In this document: positions 1 to 8,666 of the stretch, piece after piece
Layout: each line of letters opens with the position of its first letter
Numbering within the stretch: position 1 is the stretch's first letter
DNA from: UBA3206 sp963623875
Lineage (GTDB): Bacteria > Bacillota_I > Bacilli_A > Acholeplasmatales > Anaeroplasmataceae
Reading direction: 5' to 3'
Assembly: GCA_963623875.1 (NCBI GenBank)
Contig: CAVFNL010000045.1
Location: forward strand, 39,732 to 103,731
DNA length: 64,000 bases
Position numbers and translations under genes: made by a program
The notes under the pieces: model-generated
Told to the model about the DNA's origin: nothing
The model's database searches: none
Seen by the model: the letters and a program-made list of their open reading frames with translations, nothing else

Positions 1-134
1 CTTGGACTCGCCAAGCTTAATAGAGTATATTAAAATCTACGATTTATAATGCATTCTTTTAAATAGTATTGTATTTATTATAATTTTCAAATATTAAACA
101 TTATATATTTAAAAAAACTCTATAAATCATGTAA

Positions 135-2747
135 TTATTGTTTCTCACAAGTTAATTCATCATCATTATATATATGACATCCATTACGACCATGTTTTTT
201 TACATAATACAATGCCCTATCAGCATCCTTAAATAAACTATCACTAGGATTATCTTTATCCATAAACGCCACTCCTACGCTTAAAGATACTGTTGGCATA
301 TTTTCTTCATTAGCGGCAAGTTGTTTATTGATCTCACTTATTTTACCTTCAATCATGTATCCATGTTTCTTTGTAACATCCATCATTATAACTGCAAACT
401 CATCTCCACCAATTCTACAAACATAATCTATTGAACGAAAAGTTTCAGCTAATTGTTTGGCTACACGTGTTAAAATAGCATCTCCAACCGCATGACCATA
501 CGTATCATTAACATTCTTAAAATTGTCTACATCCATAAGAATCAATGCAAAGTTTTTGTTATCACTTTCCATTGTCTTTAAAATTTGATCAAATGCTCCA
601 CGGTTTAATATACCTGTCATTGAATCGTGATTAGCTTGTTCTTTTACAAGTTTTTCTTCTGTAATATCACGCGCAACATATAAAACTTCTACTACATTAC
701 CATTACAATCCCTACGTTTTACAATGAAACGTGCCTGCATCCATTGACCTTGAGGTGCTTTGTAATCAATGGCGATTGTGTTTACATTTTCAAATCTAGT
801 ATTTAATGTATTTAAATCTAGGAAATCATTCATAGATTCTTTATATTCTTTTTCTACGAATGTTTCTATTAATGTTTTCTTAACATCCAAAAAATTACCT
901 TTACTTCCAGCAATTGCTTTTATTAAAGGCACACCAATTAATACTTCATATTGATTCGTATTAATATTTGCCTGGAAAATTGTTGAATAAATTGTTGACA
1001 AAGAATTAATAACCTCAGCACGCTCTTTTACTTCCTTAAGCCTTGCTTCCTCTAGTGCCATTTCTCTTTTTTGATTTTCTTTTTGTTCTTCTACAATCTT
1101 ATCGATAAGTTGGAATCCTGCAACAACATTTTCTGTATTACCAATTCTTCTAAATTCATATCTATAATAGTGAACTACGCCATCTTCTATATTACGATAT
1201 GTTCCTGTATATTTATCTTGTTTAGCAAATACTTGTCTTATATTTTCTACATTAAGCGTCTCTTTTATACGCTTTTTATCATCTGGATGTACAGTCTCAC
1301 GTACCCATCTATCAACCACATCGTCAAACTTGAATTTATTAGAGTTGACTTCTCTAATAGCTTTTACATTATAACTATCCGCAAGTCTTATAGCACGTGC
1401 AGTTCCCTCTTCCATATTTGCCACAAATACATTTCTAAAACTGTATGACAGCGCATTTATAATTGATAGCTGTTCATCAACTTCTTTTTGATGAGCAACC
1501 TCTTTTTCTCTTTTATCTTTTTCAATTTTTTGATGTTCTTCAATAATATCATCAATATTTTGAAATCCAACTATTGCAATCTTGCTATCTTTACTAGACT
1601 TAGTGATGTTATATTGATAATAATGAATTTCTCCATTCACAAGATTACGATAATTTCCTACAACTTCATCTTTTGTTTTAAAACTATTTTTTATATTTTC
1701 TATCGTAATTGCATTACTTACTTTCTCTCTATCTTCTATATATACAATTGTATTAATCCACTTCTTAAGAACAACTTCAAACGGGAACTCTCGATGATCC
1801 TTTTTGCCAGGTACATCAACATAGTTCGCATCAAGTTTAAGAATTCTTGCGGTTTTTTTCTCGAGATTTACCCAATAAACATTTTTGAAGTGGCGAGCAA
1901 GTGTATCAAAAATCATTAATTGTTCTTTGATCGACTCAGTTTGAATTTGACTATTAACAACAAAGTTAGTTATATTTGTAAGTGTACCTTGGTAAAATAT
2001 TTCATCACCATCTTTTACCAAAGATGTCGCATCTGAGACCCAAATATAACCATTTTTACTTTTCATTCTATATATAGCATCAACAACATTATCATTATCG
2101 CTTTTACTTAATAACTCAACATAATGATTTGTACTAATTGTATCATCTGGATGTAACATATTAATAAACTTATTATCAAATTTTGTTCTAATCTCTTCTC
2201 TTGTCCATCCAAACATTTCACAAAAACGATTGCTAATATAAAGGAAAGGATACCCATCCTCTGCTGCACATCTATGATATCCACCTGGCATATTTTCTAA
2301 AGTTAATTTAGAAAATCTATTATTACGTTCAAGTTCTCTATAACGATCTACAACGTCAGACATATCATTACACATACTAATAATCGCAAGTCTACCATCA
2401 TCAGTTCGTATAACCTTACCTTTATCTACAGTCCACATGAATGTTCCATCTTTTTTAGGCATACGATATGTAGTCTTATATACCATTCCCTCATAGAATT
2501 TTCCATTATTTAGTTCTTTTACTACACGGTCCATATCATCATTATGTATTGTATTTGATACCATACCATGAATACCATCTATAAGGTCAAAAACATCATC
2601 GTAACCTAACATATGAGCAATTTTATCATTGGCATAATAGATAGGAAAGCCTTCCTCACAATATCCGCCAATAATACCAACATCTTCACCTTCAGATAGT
2701 TCTAATATAATTTTTTCATTTATTTTATTAGATATAGTTGTATTCAT
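135..2747 (-). CDS. Multi-PAS diguanylate cyclase (GGDEF)
   Basis: The protein makes cyclic di-GMP from two GTP. It is soluble: no signal peptide or membrane segment is visible. The N-terminal ~600 residues hold about five PAS-like sensor modules at roughly 20-135, 140-270, 275-410, 425-560 and 570-700. Modules three and four resemble each other closely (both carry a 'YRN...G..HYY.Y' core), suggesting internal duplication. The C-terminal GGDEF domain starts near 'DSMTGILNR' and has an intact active site GGDEF at residues 780-784. The product-inhibition I-site motif RxxD (RSID) lies exactly five residues upstream, so an active, feedback-controlled enzyme is expected. I chose the ATG at 2747 because AAAGGTG lies seven bases upstream; a GTG three codons earlier overlaps that ribosome site. 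No EAL, HD-GYP or PilZ protein is visible in the window. The gene next to it encodes the pilus ATPase, a common target of c-di-GMP control, but that link is inference. Confidence 0.93.
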   Translation of the reverse strand: MNTTISNKINEKIILELSEGEDVGIIGGYCEEGFPIYYANDKIAHMLGYDDVFDLIDGIHGMVSNTIHNDDMDRVVKELNNGKFYEGMVYKTTYRMPKKDGTFMWTVDKGKVIRTDDGRLAIISMCNDMSDVVDRYRELERNNRFSKLTLENMPGGYHRCAAEDGYPFLYISNRFCEMFGWTREEIRTKFDNKFINMLHPDDTISTNHYVELLSKSDNDNVVDAIYRMKSKNGYIWVSDATSLVKDGDEIFYQGTLTNITNFVVNSQIQTESIKEQLMIFDTLARHFKNVYWVNLEKKTARILKLDANYVDVPGKKDHREFPFEVVLKKWINTIVYIEDREKVSNAITIENIKNSFKTKDEVVGNYRNLVNGEIHYYQYNITKSSKDSKIAIVGFQNIDDIIEEHQKIEKDKREKEVAHQKEVDEQLSIINALSYSFRNVFVANMEEGTARAIRLADSYNVKAIREVNSNKFKFDDVVDRWVRETVHPDDKKRIKETLNVENIRQVFAKQDKYTGTYRNIEDGVVHYYRYEFRRIGNTENVVAGFQLIDKIVEEQKENQKREMALEEARLKEVKERAEVINSLSTIYSTIFQANINTNQYEVLIGVPLIKAIAGSKGNFLDVKKTLIETFVEKEYKESMNDFLDLNTLNTRFENVNTIAIDYKAPQGQWMQARFIVKRRDCNGNVVEVLYVARDITEEKLVKEQANHDSMTGILNRGAFDQILKTMESDNKNFALILMDVDNFKNVNDTYGHAVGDAILTRVAKQLAETFRSIDYVCRIGGDEFAVIMMDVTKKHGYMIEGKISEINKQLAANEENMPTVSLSVGVAFMDKDNPSDSLFKDADRALYYVKKHGRNGCHIYNDDELTCEKQ

Positions 2748-2809
2748 AACGTTCACCTTTATAAATTAATCAGCATAAATGATTTCTATTAAGTACCTAA
2801 CCAATTCTA

Positions 2810-2838
2810 ATTATATCACTTTTTGCATTATGGTTCAA
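2810..2838 (-). promoter_or_regulatory. Promoter of the GGDEF gene
   Basis: On the minus strand a TTGAAC -35 box (2833-2838) and a perfect TATAAT -10 box (2810-2815) are separated by 17 bases. This predicts a 5' leader of about 55 bases before the ATG at 2747. It is a motif call only. Confidence 0.6.
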
Positions 2839-2917
2839 TTTATAACAACCATCTACTCAACATGAGATATCAAATAAAGAACAAATTATATGATGATAGA
2901 TATTTAAAACTCTTTAT

Positions 2918-4600
2918 TTATTTTGTTTTTACAACACTTACAATATCATTTAATTTTTCATATTCTTCTATAGTAGTTTCTTTATTTAAAACTCTCGTTT
3001 TAACATGTTCAAGTATAGTCATATTGTTTGTCTTTAATATTTCATTTAATCCTTCACTTGTATATTCATTACTCATAATGAAATTTCTGATATTATCATC
3101 TAGAACCATCATCTCAAATACACCAACACGGCCTAAATATCCACTATTATTACAATAAGGACAACCTTTAGCCACTGCAATCTCATATGTTTTTTTAACA
3201 TTAAGTATTTTCTTTTCAGTTGTTGTAATATATCTTATTTCCTTGCATTTAGGACATACTTTTCTCACTAGACGTTGAGAAATAGCTCCTAGAAGTGAAT
3301 CCGCAACTAAATATTTAGGTATTCCCATGTTTATTAAACGGGTTACAACACTAGCTACATCATTCGTGTGAATTGAGGATAATACTAAATGTCCTGTAAT
3401 TGCGGCACGCGTCGCAATTTGAGCTGTTTCTTCATCACGAATTTCTCCTATCATTATAATATTAGGGTCTTGACGAAGAATTGATCTTAAGGCACTTGCA
3501 AACGTTAAATCAGCTTTAGGGTTTACTTGAACTTGAGCAATACCCTTAATTTCATTTTCAACCGGATCTTCTACGGTTATGATATTTGTGTTTTCTTTAT
3601 TTAAATATCTTAAAAAAGTGTATAGAGTAGTAGATTTTCCACTACCTGTAGGTCCTGTAAGTAAAATAATACCATGCGGACGTTTTATCATATCGTACAC
3701 TATTTTCTCTTGTTCTAAAGTAAAGCCTAAAGATCTTATATCACTTGTTACAAAATCACTATTATAAATACGAATAACTATTTTCTCACCATGAATTGTA
3801 GGTAGTGTTGATACACGGAAATCATAGTTAGAATCATTAAAAGTTAAATTGATTTTTCCATCTTGAGGAATTCTACGTTCTGCAATATTCATATTGGCCA
3901 TAATTTTATAACGTGCAAGGATTGCTTGAAAGAAATGAGGTTGTAATTCATTAATTATTTTTAAATTACCATCAAATCTATATCTTATTAACACTTTATC
4001 TTCATATGGTTCTATATGAATGTCACTAGCCCCTCTTGTGATAGCTTCTTTTAAAATCGAATCACAAAGTTTAATAACAGGCGCATCTATTGAAACATCA
4101 GACGCTTTATCTTTTTCTGTTATATCACTTTCTTTTGATGCATAATCATTAATAACATCATCTTGTTGAATCTTTGTTGTAGTATATTCTAATAACTTTT
4201 CCATTTGAGATGGAATTGTAAGAATAAATTTTATTTTCTTATTATTTAAATATTTAAGTTGTAAAATATCATCCTCATTAAAAGGATTAGTAAACAAGAC
4301 TGTAATAGTTTTATTTGTCTCTTCAATAGGAATAGCTTTTAATTCAACAATTTTCTCTATAGAAAATTTTTTTATAATTTTAAGGTCAAGTTCTGATATT
4401 TGCATAAATCTATATTCAATATTACAAAATTTTGCAAGAGCCTGATATATATTTTCTTCATTTGTAATCTTCTTTTTTACAATCTCGATGTGAAGAGGTT
4501 GATTATTAAGATTAGCTTCTTCATATATATCTTTTAAACTGGTTTCATTTAATATATTATTATCATTTAAATATTTATAAAATAAATCATTAAAAATCAT
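2918..4600 (-). CDS. Type IV pilus / type II secretion assembly ATPase (PilB/GspE)
   Basis: This cytoplasmic hexameric ATPase powers extension of a type IV pilus or pseudopilus. An MshEN-like N-terminal domain (about residues 1-150) is followed by the secretion ATPase core. Walker A GPTGSGKST sits at residues 316-324, followed by the Asp-box/Walker B region and a His box (GHLVLSSIHTND). Two CxxC pairs (C449/C452 and C480/C483) form the zinc-binding tetracysteine motif seen in GspE/PilB and absent from the retraction ATPase PilT. The length of 560 residues is normal for PilB and much longer than the truncated ComGA of Bacillus. A strong GAGGAGGG ribosome site precedes the ATG. It is the last gene of the pilus operon, 13 bases after the pilC-like gene. 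No retraction ATPase is present in the window. Confidence 0.95.
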   Translation of the reverse strand: MIFNDLFYKYLNDNNILNETSLKDIYEEANLNNQPLHIEIVKKKITNEENIYQALAKFCNIEYRFMQISELDLKIIKKFSIEKIVELKAIPIEETNKTITVLFTNPFNEDDILQLKYLNNKKIKFILTIPSQMEKLLEYTTTKIQQDDVINDYASKESDITEKDKASDVSIDAPVIKLCDSILKEAITRGASDIHIEPYEDKVLIRYRFDGNLKIINELQPHFFQAILARYKIMANMNIAERRIPQDGKINLTFNDSNYDFRVSTLPTIHGEKIVIRIYNSDFVTSDIRSLGFTLEQEKIVYDMIKRPHGIILLTGPTGSGKSTTLYTFLRYLNKENTNIITVEDPVENEIKGIAQVQVNPKADLTFASALRSILRQDPNIIMIGEIRDEETAQIATRAAITGHLVLSSIHTNDVASVVTRLINMGIPKYLVADSLLGAISQRLVRKVCPKCKEIRYITTTEKKILNVKKTYEIAVAKGCPYCNNSGYLGRVGVFEMMVLDDNIRNFIMSNEYTSEGLNEILKTNNMTILEHVKTRVLNKETTIEEYEKLNDIVSVVKTK

Positions 4601-4613
4601 TTTAACCCTCCTC

Positions 4614-5822
4614 TTAAATACTTTGCATTAAAGAAATCATTGGTAATAATACCGAAAGAATTACAACAGCTACAACACTTCCTAATAATATTATCATAAT
4701 AGGCTCTAAGGCAGCGGTTGCTTTAGATATTGAATTTGAAACACATTCATCAAAATATGAACTTGTAGACATTAATACTTCTTCAATATTTCCACTCTTT
4801 TCACCTACATCTATCATCTCTATTAGCATAGATGGAAATAGTTTTATGTTTTCTAATGATTGTGCAATCCTACGTCCTCTTTTTACTTCTTCAACGCTAT
4901 ATTTGAATTTATATTTAAAAACTTCATTATCAAGCATCTTCTCTAAGTTATCAAGACAGTCAGACATATTCATACCACTTCTTAATAATATTATAAACGC
5001 TTTTGAAAAACGTGATGTTATTAAATATTTATTAGCAGGACCTATTAATGGTAGGTGAATTTTTATATAATCACATATATACTTACCTCTTTTTGTTTTC
5101 TTAAAAAACAAGAACAACATCAAGCATGTTATTAATATTCCTGCAAATAAGTATAGATAATTATGTTTTACAAAAAGTGATATATTCATTACAACTTTAG
5201 TAATTGTAGGAACATCTCCTCCAAGCTCATTTATCATACTTTCAAATTGGGGCAAGATAAACATAGTAATAAATACTAAAACCGCAACAATCAGTACAAG
5301 TAAAATTATAGGGTATGTTAATGCACTTTTAACTTTATTTCGTACTTTAAGGTCATTTTCATAATAATTCGCCATATTTTCAAGCACAATATCAAGTGAA
5401 CCTGAAACTTCTCCTATCGCAACCATCTTAGTAAAAAATGATGGAAACACTTTAGGATGCTTATTAAAAGCTTCTGATAATAACACACCAGCTTGTACAT
5501 CATCATAAACTTTACTTAAAACATTCTTAAATGCTTTAGAATATCTTTGATTTTTAAGACTATTTAGGGCGGTTGAAATTGGAATAGCTGCTTTAATCAT
5601 TACAGCAAATTGACGGAAGAATGTAATAAGTTCTATTTTGCCTACTTTTGATCTAACTGCAAAGAACGTATTAACCTTCTTCTCACGCACAACGTTATAT
5701 TTAAGTAATATAGAATTATCATTTTTAATTTTCCCTTTTAAAGTCGCGTCATCAGATGCATCTACATATATAATCTTCTTTTGTCCAACACTATCTAAAA
5801 TTTGACATTTATAATTTGGCAT
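4614..5822 (-). CDS. Pilus inner-membrane platform protein (PilC/GspF)
   Basis: This is the polytopic platform protein that couples the assembly ATPase to the growing pilin fibre. It has the usual two tandem GspF domains, about residues 65-190 and 265-390. The first carries 'FFRQFAVMIKAAIPISTAL' and the second 'SRFSKAFIILLRSGMN'. Hydrophobic segments lie at about 165-190, 215-240 and 370-395. An N-terminal extension of ~60 residues resembles the cytoplasmic start of PilC ('MPNYKCQILDS'). At 402 residues it is full length. It starts one base after the prepilin-peptidase stop and is translationally coupled to it. Confidence 0.94.
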   Translation of the reverse strand: MPNYKCQILDSVGQKKIIYVDASDDATLKGKIKNDNSILLKYNVVREKKVNTFFAVRSKVGKIELITFFRQFAVMIKAAIPISTALNSLKNQRYSKAFKNVLSKVYDDVQAGVLLSEAFNKHPKVFPSFFTKMVAIGEVSGSLDIVLENMANYYENDLKVRNKVKSALTYPIILLVLIVAVLVFITMFILPQFESMINELGGDVPTITKVVMNISLFVKHNYLYLFAGILITCLMLFLFFKKTKRGKYICDYIKIHLPLIGPANKYLITSRFSKAFIILLRSGMNMSDCLDNLEKMLDNEVFKYKFKYSVEEVKRGRRIAQSLENIKLFPSMLIEMIDVGEKSGNIEEVLMSTSSYFDECVSNSISKATAALEPIMIILLGSVVAVVILSVLLPMISLMQSI

Positions 5823-5823
5823 C

Positions 5824-6603
5824 CTACATCACCAACCCTAAAAAATAATCTACAACTATATTACCAAAAACAATACCACAAAGAATACCTAAGACAAGAT
5901 AAGGTCCAAACGCTATCACATCTTTTCTATCCCTTTTCTTTAAAGCAATCAAACTTATTTCAATTAAAGAACCTACAAAACTTCCTACAAGCAATGCAAA
6001 AAGCCATACTTTATAGCCTAACAACAAACCTGCTATACCCATAAGTATAACGTCTCCCATACCCAATACATCTTGTTTATATATAAGCCTTCCTATACCT
6101 TTTATAAGTAAAAATGATATAAACCCCAAAGAAGCTCCTACAAAATTTTCTAATGGTACTTCTTTATTATATAACCCTACATATAAGACATATGATGCAG
6201 TTAATAATAAAAGTAAAATCCATGACCAATCATATATAATTTGGTTGTAGTAATCAATACCTGCAATAACAATTAAAATGGAGACTATAGGAAACAAAAA
6301 CAAAATGTCATACGTGAATCCATAAAAAACATAAACTAAAAGAAATAAGGTACCTCCAAGAAGTTCAAGTAAAAATGAATTTATTCCTATTTTTGCATCA
6401 CAATATCTACATCTACCTCTTAATACCAAATAACTTATAATAGGTATATTATCATACCATTTAATACTCTTTTTACAATTAGGGCAAAAAGAATTAGGTT
6501 TAACAATACTCATATCATTTGGTACTCTATATATTACGACTCCTAAGAAAGACGCAATAACGCTACCTAAGATAAATATAAACACACCTATAATATAATT
6601 CAT
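5824..6603 (-). CDS. Prepilin peptidase (PilD/ComC, family A24)
   Basis: This membrane aspartyl protease removes the short leader of prepilins before the GFTLVE motif and usually N-methylates the new terminus. The N-terminal methylase-type region has four cysteines in two CxxC pairs (C40/C43, C65/C68). The catalytic aspartates are D117 (after 'VIAGI') and D184 in the diagnostic GMGD motif. About seven hydrophobic segments are visible over 259 residues, the family's normal size. The ribosome site AAGGGG precedes the ATG. All three prepilin-like substrates recognisable in the window are encoded just upstream in the same locus. Confidence 0.95.
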   Translation of the reverse strand: MNYIIGVFIFILGSVIASFLGVVIYRVPNDMSIVKPNSFCPNCKKSIKWYDNIPIISYLVLRGRCRYCDAKIGINSFLLELLGGTLFLLVYVFYGFTYDILFLFPIVSILIVIAGIDYYNQIIYDWSWILLLLLTASYVLYVGLYNKEVPLENFVGASLGFISFLLIKGIGRLIYKQDVLGMGDVILMGIAGLLLGYKVWLFALLVGSFVGSLIEISLIALKKRDRKDVIAFGPYLVLGILCGIVFGNIVVDYFLGLVM

Positions 6604-6613
6604 ATAATACCCC

Positions 6614-6790
6614 TTACTTATAGTTTTTTACAATTTCTCTTAAATTCTCTATATCTCTAGAAATAGTATTTGAATATCTATACACCAAACTAAAAAGTGT
6701 TACAACAGTAAGTGTTATAACAAACGTAATAATGATTGTTATAGCTAATACGTACGCATCTTTTTTATTGTTAATAAAACTCTTTTTCAT
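6614..6790 (-). CDS. Small single-pass membrane protein in pilus locus
   Basis: A 58-residue reading frame fills the gap between the minor prepilin and prepilin-peptidase genes. It starts at an ATG that overlaps the upstream stop as ATGA, the classic translational-coupling arrangement. The product has a short basic N-terminus (MKKSFINNKK), one membrane helix at about residues 12-36, and a charged, probably helical tail (SRDIENLREIVKNYK). That is the topology of PilN/PilO (short cytoplasmic end, one helix, coiled coil) in miniature. It lacks the GFTLVE prepilin motif. The function is unknown; the PilN-like reading is inference from topology and from a PilM-like gene two genes upstream. Confidence 0.75.
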   Translation of the reverse strand: MKKSFINNKKDAYVLAITIIITFVITLTVVTLFSLVYRYSNTISRDIENLREIVKNYK

Positions 6791-7221
6791 ACACTTACCC
6801 CACTTGCGTCATCATATTTACTATGACCATATTCTAAATTCTTTATAACATAATAATTGCTAGTTATATTTTTTATAGATATTCTAAGTATTGCGTCACT
6901 ATCTTTATCATATGTATAACTTAAAATATATTTATAATCTTCACTTACAAGTTTATAATTCGAATCATAATATATTTCACCATTAGCTTTATTATTATTT
7001 ATGCTATTAAATCCGTAAATATTTATAAGCCCTGCATATCCTTCACTATCATATACTTTATCAATATCTAAGCAAATATTTTCAATATATTGATATTCTT
7101 CTAATTTAAAAGTTCTTCTTAGGGCTAAATAATATCCTGATATTATTCCCATAAAAATAATCAAAAATATTGAAATTGATACTAACACCTCAACAAGAGT
7201 AAACCCACTTCTTTTATTCAC
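6787..7221 (-). CDS. Minor prepilin (type IV pilin-like)
   Basis: This is a class III-type prepilin with leader MNKRSG, cleaved before FTLVEVLVS, and a hydrophobic helix to about residue 27. The small variable C-terminal domain is rich in Tyr, Asp and Asn. I prefer the GTG at 7221 over the ATG nine bases earlier: AAAGG abuts that ATG directly but lies nine bases from the GTG, and the GTG gives a canonical short leader. The conserved Glu at +5 of the mature protein is present. It overlaps the end of the PilM-like gene by 8 bases and couples to the next small gene by ATGA. It is probably a low-abundance tip or priming pilin. Confidence 0.88.
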   Translation of the reverse strand: MNKRSGFTLVEVLVSISIFLIIFMGIISGYYLALRRTFKLEEYQYIENICLDIDKVYDSEGYAGLINIYGFNSINNNKANGEIYYDSNYKLVSEDYKYILSYTYDKDSDAILRISIKNITSNYYVIKNLEYGHSKYDDASGVSV

Positions 7222-8140
7222 AAGAATCATCCTTTATCGTGTCAGATATATCAATATCTACATAATATATATCCGCATTTTTAATATATGATTTTAAATC
7301 TATTGTAATATCACTATCAACAATTATATTTTTAATCATTTTCTTTTCAAATTCAAATTCATGTTTTCCAATAATCAAAATAAATTTATTGATAATATCA
7401 GCTAGATTGCTATAAGAAAACGCATATGTGTTAGTTATCTCTTTTTCTCTTGATAAAATAAAGTTTGCGATGCCATTATAAATATGTATTAACGCAAAAT
7501 CGCCATTCTTTAACACCTTTTTAACTTGATCTTGTAAACTATCATCTTTAATTTTAAAATTGTTTTCTTTAACTTTTTCAAACAAATACCCTGAGAATAA
7601 TTGAATAGATGATAATTTAATATCTAATGCTTTAGATATTTCTAGCCAATTCTTTATTATGTTATTATCTATAAAATATTCATTATATACTATACCTAAA
7701 TTATAGTTATATTTATCTTCAATCAATTTATAATATTTACCATACTTATCAAAACTATTTTTTAATTCTTTTTGTTTCAATTGAAATGCTTTAAAAAAAG
7801 ATATCTTTGGTAATGATATAGTAGATTTAAAAATGCTCGTACTGCATATTTTTAAATCAAGGAAATATTTTTCAGTTCCTTTATTATTTGTACCAAATTC
7901 TTTAAGTTGTTCACTAATAGTAGATATTATATTTTCTTTATTTAATATAACACCACCATCAATTTGAATGTCTTTTAATTCAAGTCTTTTAATATCTATT
8001 AATTCTTTATTTTTATACAATTTAACAAGAATAAATGGCTCATATACATCAAAATAAAACACTTCAAAATAATTGGGGGATTTTTTTTTGAAAAAATTAA
8101 TTGTACTTATATTTTTATTCTTCTTCATAAATAATTCCAT
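7214..8140 (-). CDS. Divergent PilM-like pilus assembly protein
   Basis: The protein has 308 residues with no membrane segment or signal peptide, and lies between two minor prepilin genes. I do not recognise it by a strong motif. Its middle region follows the PilM/actin-fold layout: a strand-rich stretch with 'STISLPKISFFKAFQLKQKEL' (compare the PilM 'LP.....ELA..I..EA' helix), then 'LGIVYNEYFIDNNIIKNWLEISKALDIK' (compare the PilM strand and the helix before '..AGL'), and 'SSIQLFSGYLFEKV'. The glycine-rich ATP-binding motifs of PilM are not evident, so it may be a degenerate scaffold. It could also be a lineage-specific pilus protein. The start has a GGGGGA ribosome site and lies two bases after the upstream stop. 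Confidence 0.6.
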   Translation of the reverse strand: MELFMKKNKNISTINFFKKKSPNYFEVFYFDVYEPFILVKLYKNKELIDIKRLELKDIQIDGGVILNKENIISTISEQLKEFGTNNKGTEKYFLDLKICSTSIFKSTISLPKISFFKAFQLKQKELKNSFDKYGKYYKLIEDKYNYNLGIVYNEYFIDNNIIKNWLEISKALDIKLSSIQLFSGYLFEKVKENNFKIKDDSLQDQVKKVLKNGDFALIHIYNGIANFILSREKEITNTYAFSYSNLADIINKFILIIGKHEFEFEKKMIKNIIVDSDITIDLKSYIKNADIYYVDIDISDTIKDDSCE

Positions 8141-8142
8141 AT

Positions 8143-8535
8143 CTATTCCCCCTTCTTTATGATAAACTTAAATTCTTTATTTTTATTATTGCTATATTCT
8201 ATCTTACAGACTTTATAATTGTTTTCATCTAATTCAATAGATATGTTTTTAATCTTAGTATTAGACGCAATAGTCTTACTTTCTTGTGATTCATATATAT
8301 AATATATTACATCATCGCCTTCTATTAAAATAGTGTCTCCATCACTATAATTATCTAAGATGTAATCTTTAACATTCCTTATTTTATACAAATCAGATGA
8401 TTTTGAAACAAGATTTTTATTAACTTTTTGAACAAATATTAAAGCTGTTATAAGTGTTGTAAGAAATATTGATGCACAAAATATTGCGACGAGTAATTCT
8501 ACGAGAGTAAAGCCTTTTTTAGTTTTCTTTTTCAT
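8143..8535 (-). CDS. Minor prepilin (type IV pilin-like)
   Basis: A 130-residue prepilin with the basic leader MKKKTKKG, the cleavage site before FTLVELLVA, the +5 Glu and a hydrophobic helix to about residue 32. The C-terminal part is small and acidic (SDGDTILIEGDDV). It is the first gene after the terminator-like hairpin that follows the major pilin. The stop is two bases before the PilM-like start. It probably acts as a minor pilin in fibre initiation. Confidence 0.9.
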   Translation of the reverse strand: MKKKTKKGFTLVELLVAIFCASIFLTTLITALIFVQKVNKNLVSKSSDLYKIRNVKDYILDNYSDGDTILIEGDDVIYYIYESQESKTIASNTKIKNISIELDENNYKVCKIEYSNNKNKEFKFIIKKGE

Positions 8536-8613
8536 ATTTTTAATATCCTTTAATTATAATATATTACATTATTCAATTTATTAAAAGATTATAGACAAAT
8601 ATTTTTATATTTT

Positions 8614-8645
8614 AAAAAAAATCCTCAAGATATAATTCTAGAGGA
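8614..8645 (-). terminator. Rho-independent terminator / attenuator after the major prepilin
   Basis: On the minus strand TCCTC(T)AGA and TC(T)TGAGGA arms pair with one internal mismatch around an ATTATA loop, followed by eight T. It sits 22 bases after the pilin stop and before the rest of the pilus genes, so it could let the pilin be made in excess with partial readthrough. Confidence 0.75.
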
Positions 8646-8666
8646 ATTCTTTTAAAATTTAAATTA

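Noticed and set aside
1..134. Short inverted repeat CTTGG-ACTCG-CCAAG at the left edge, considered as a terminator for the GGDEF gene.
   Set aside because: The stem is only five pairs, has no T-run on either side and lies over 100 bases from the stop. Nothing else is evident in this stretch.
6787..6790. Use of the Mycoplasma code (TGA as Trp), considered because of low GC and lineage style.
   Set aside because: TGA ends genes here and at uvrB (10689-10691), and Trp in rpmB and other genes is TGG, so table 11 fits.
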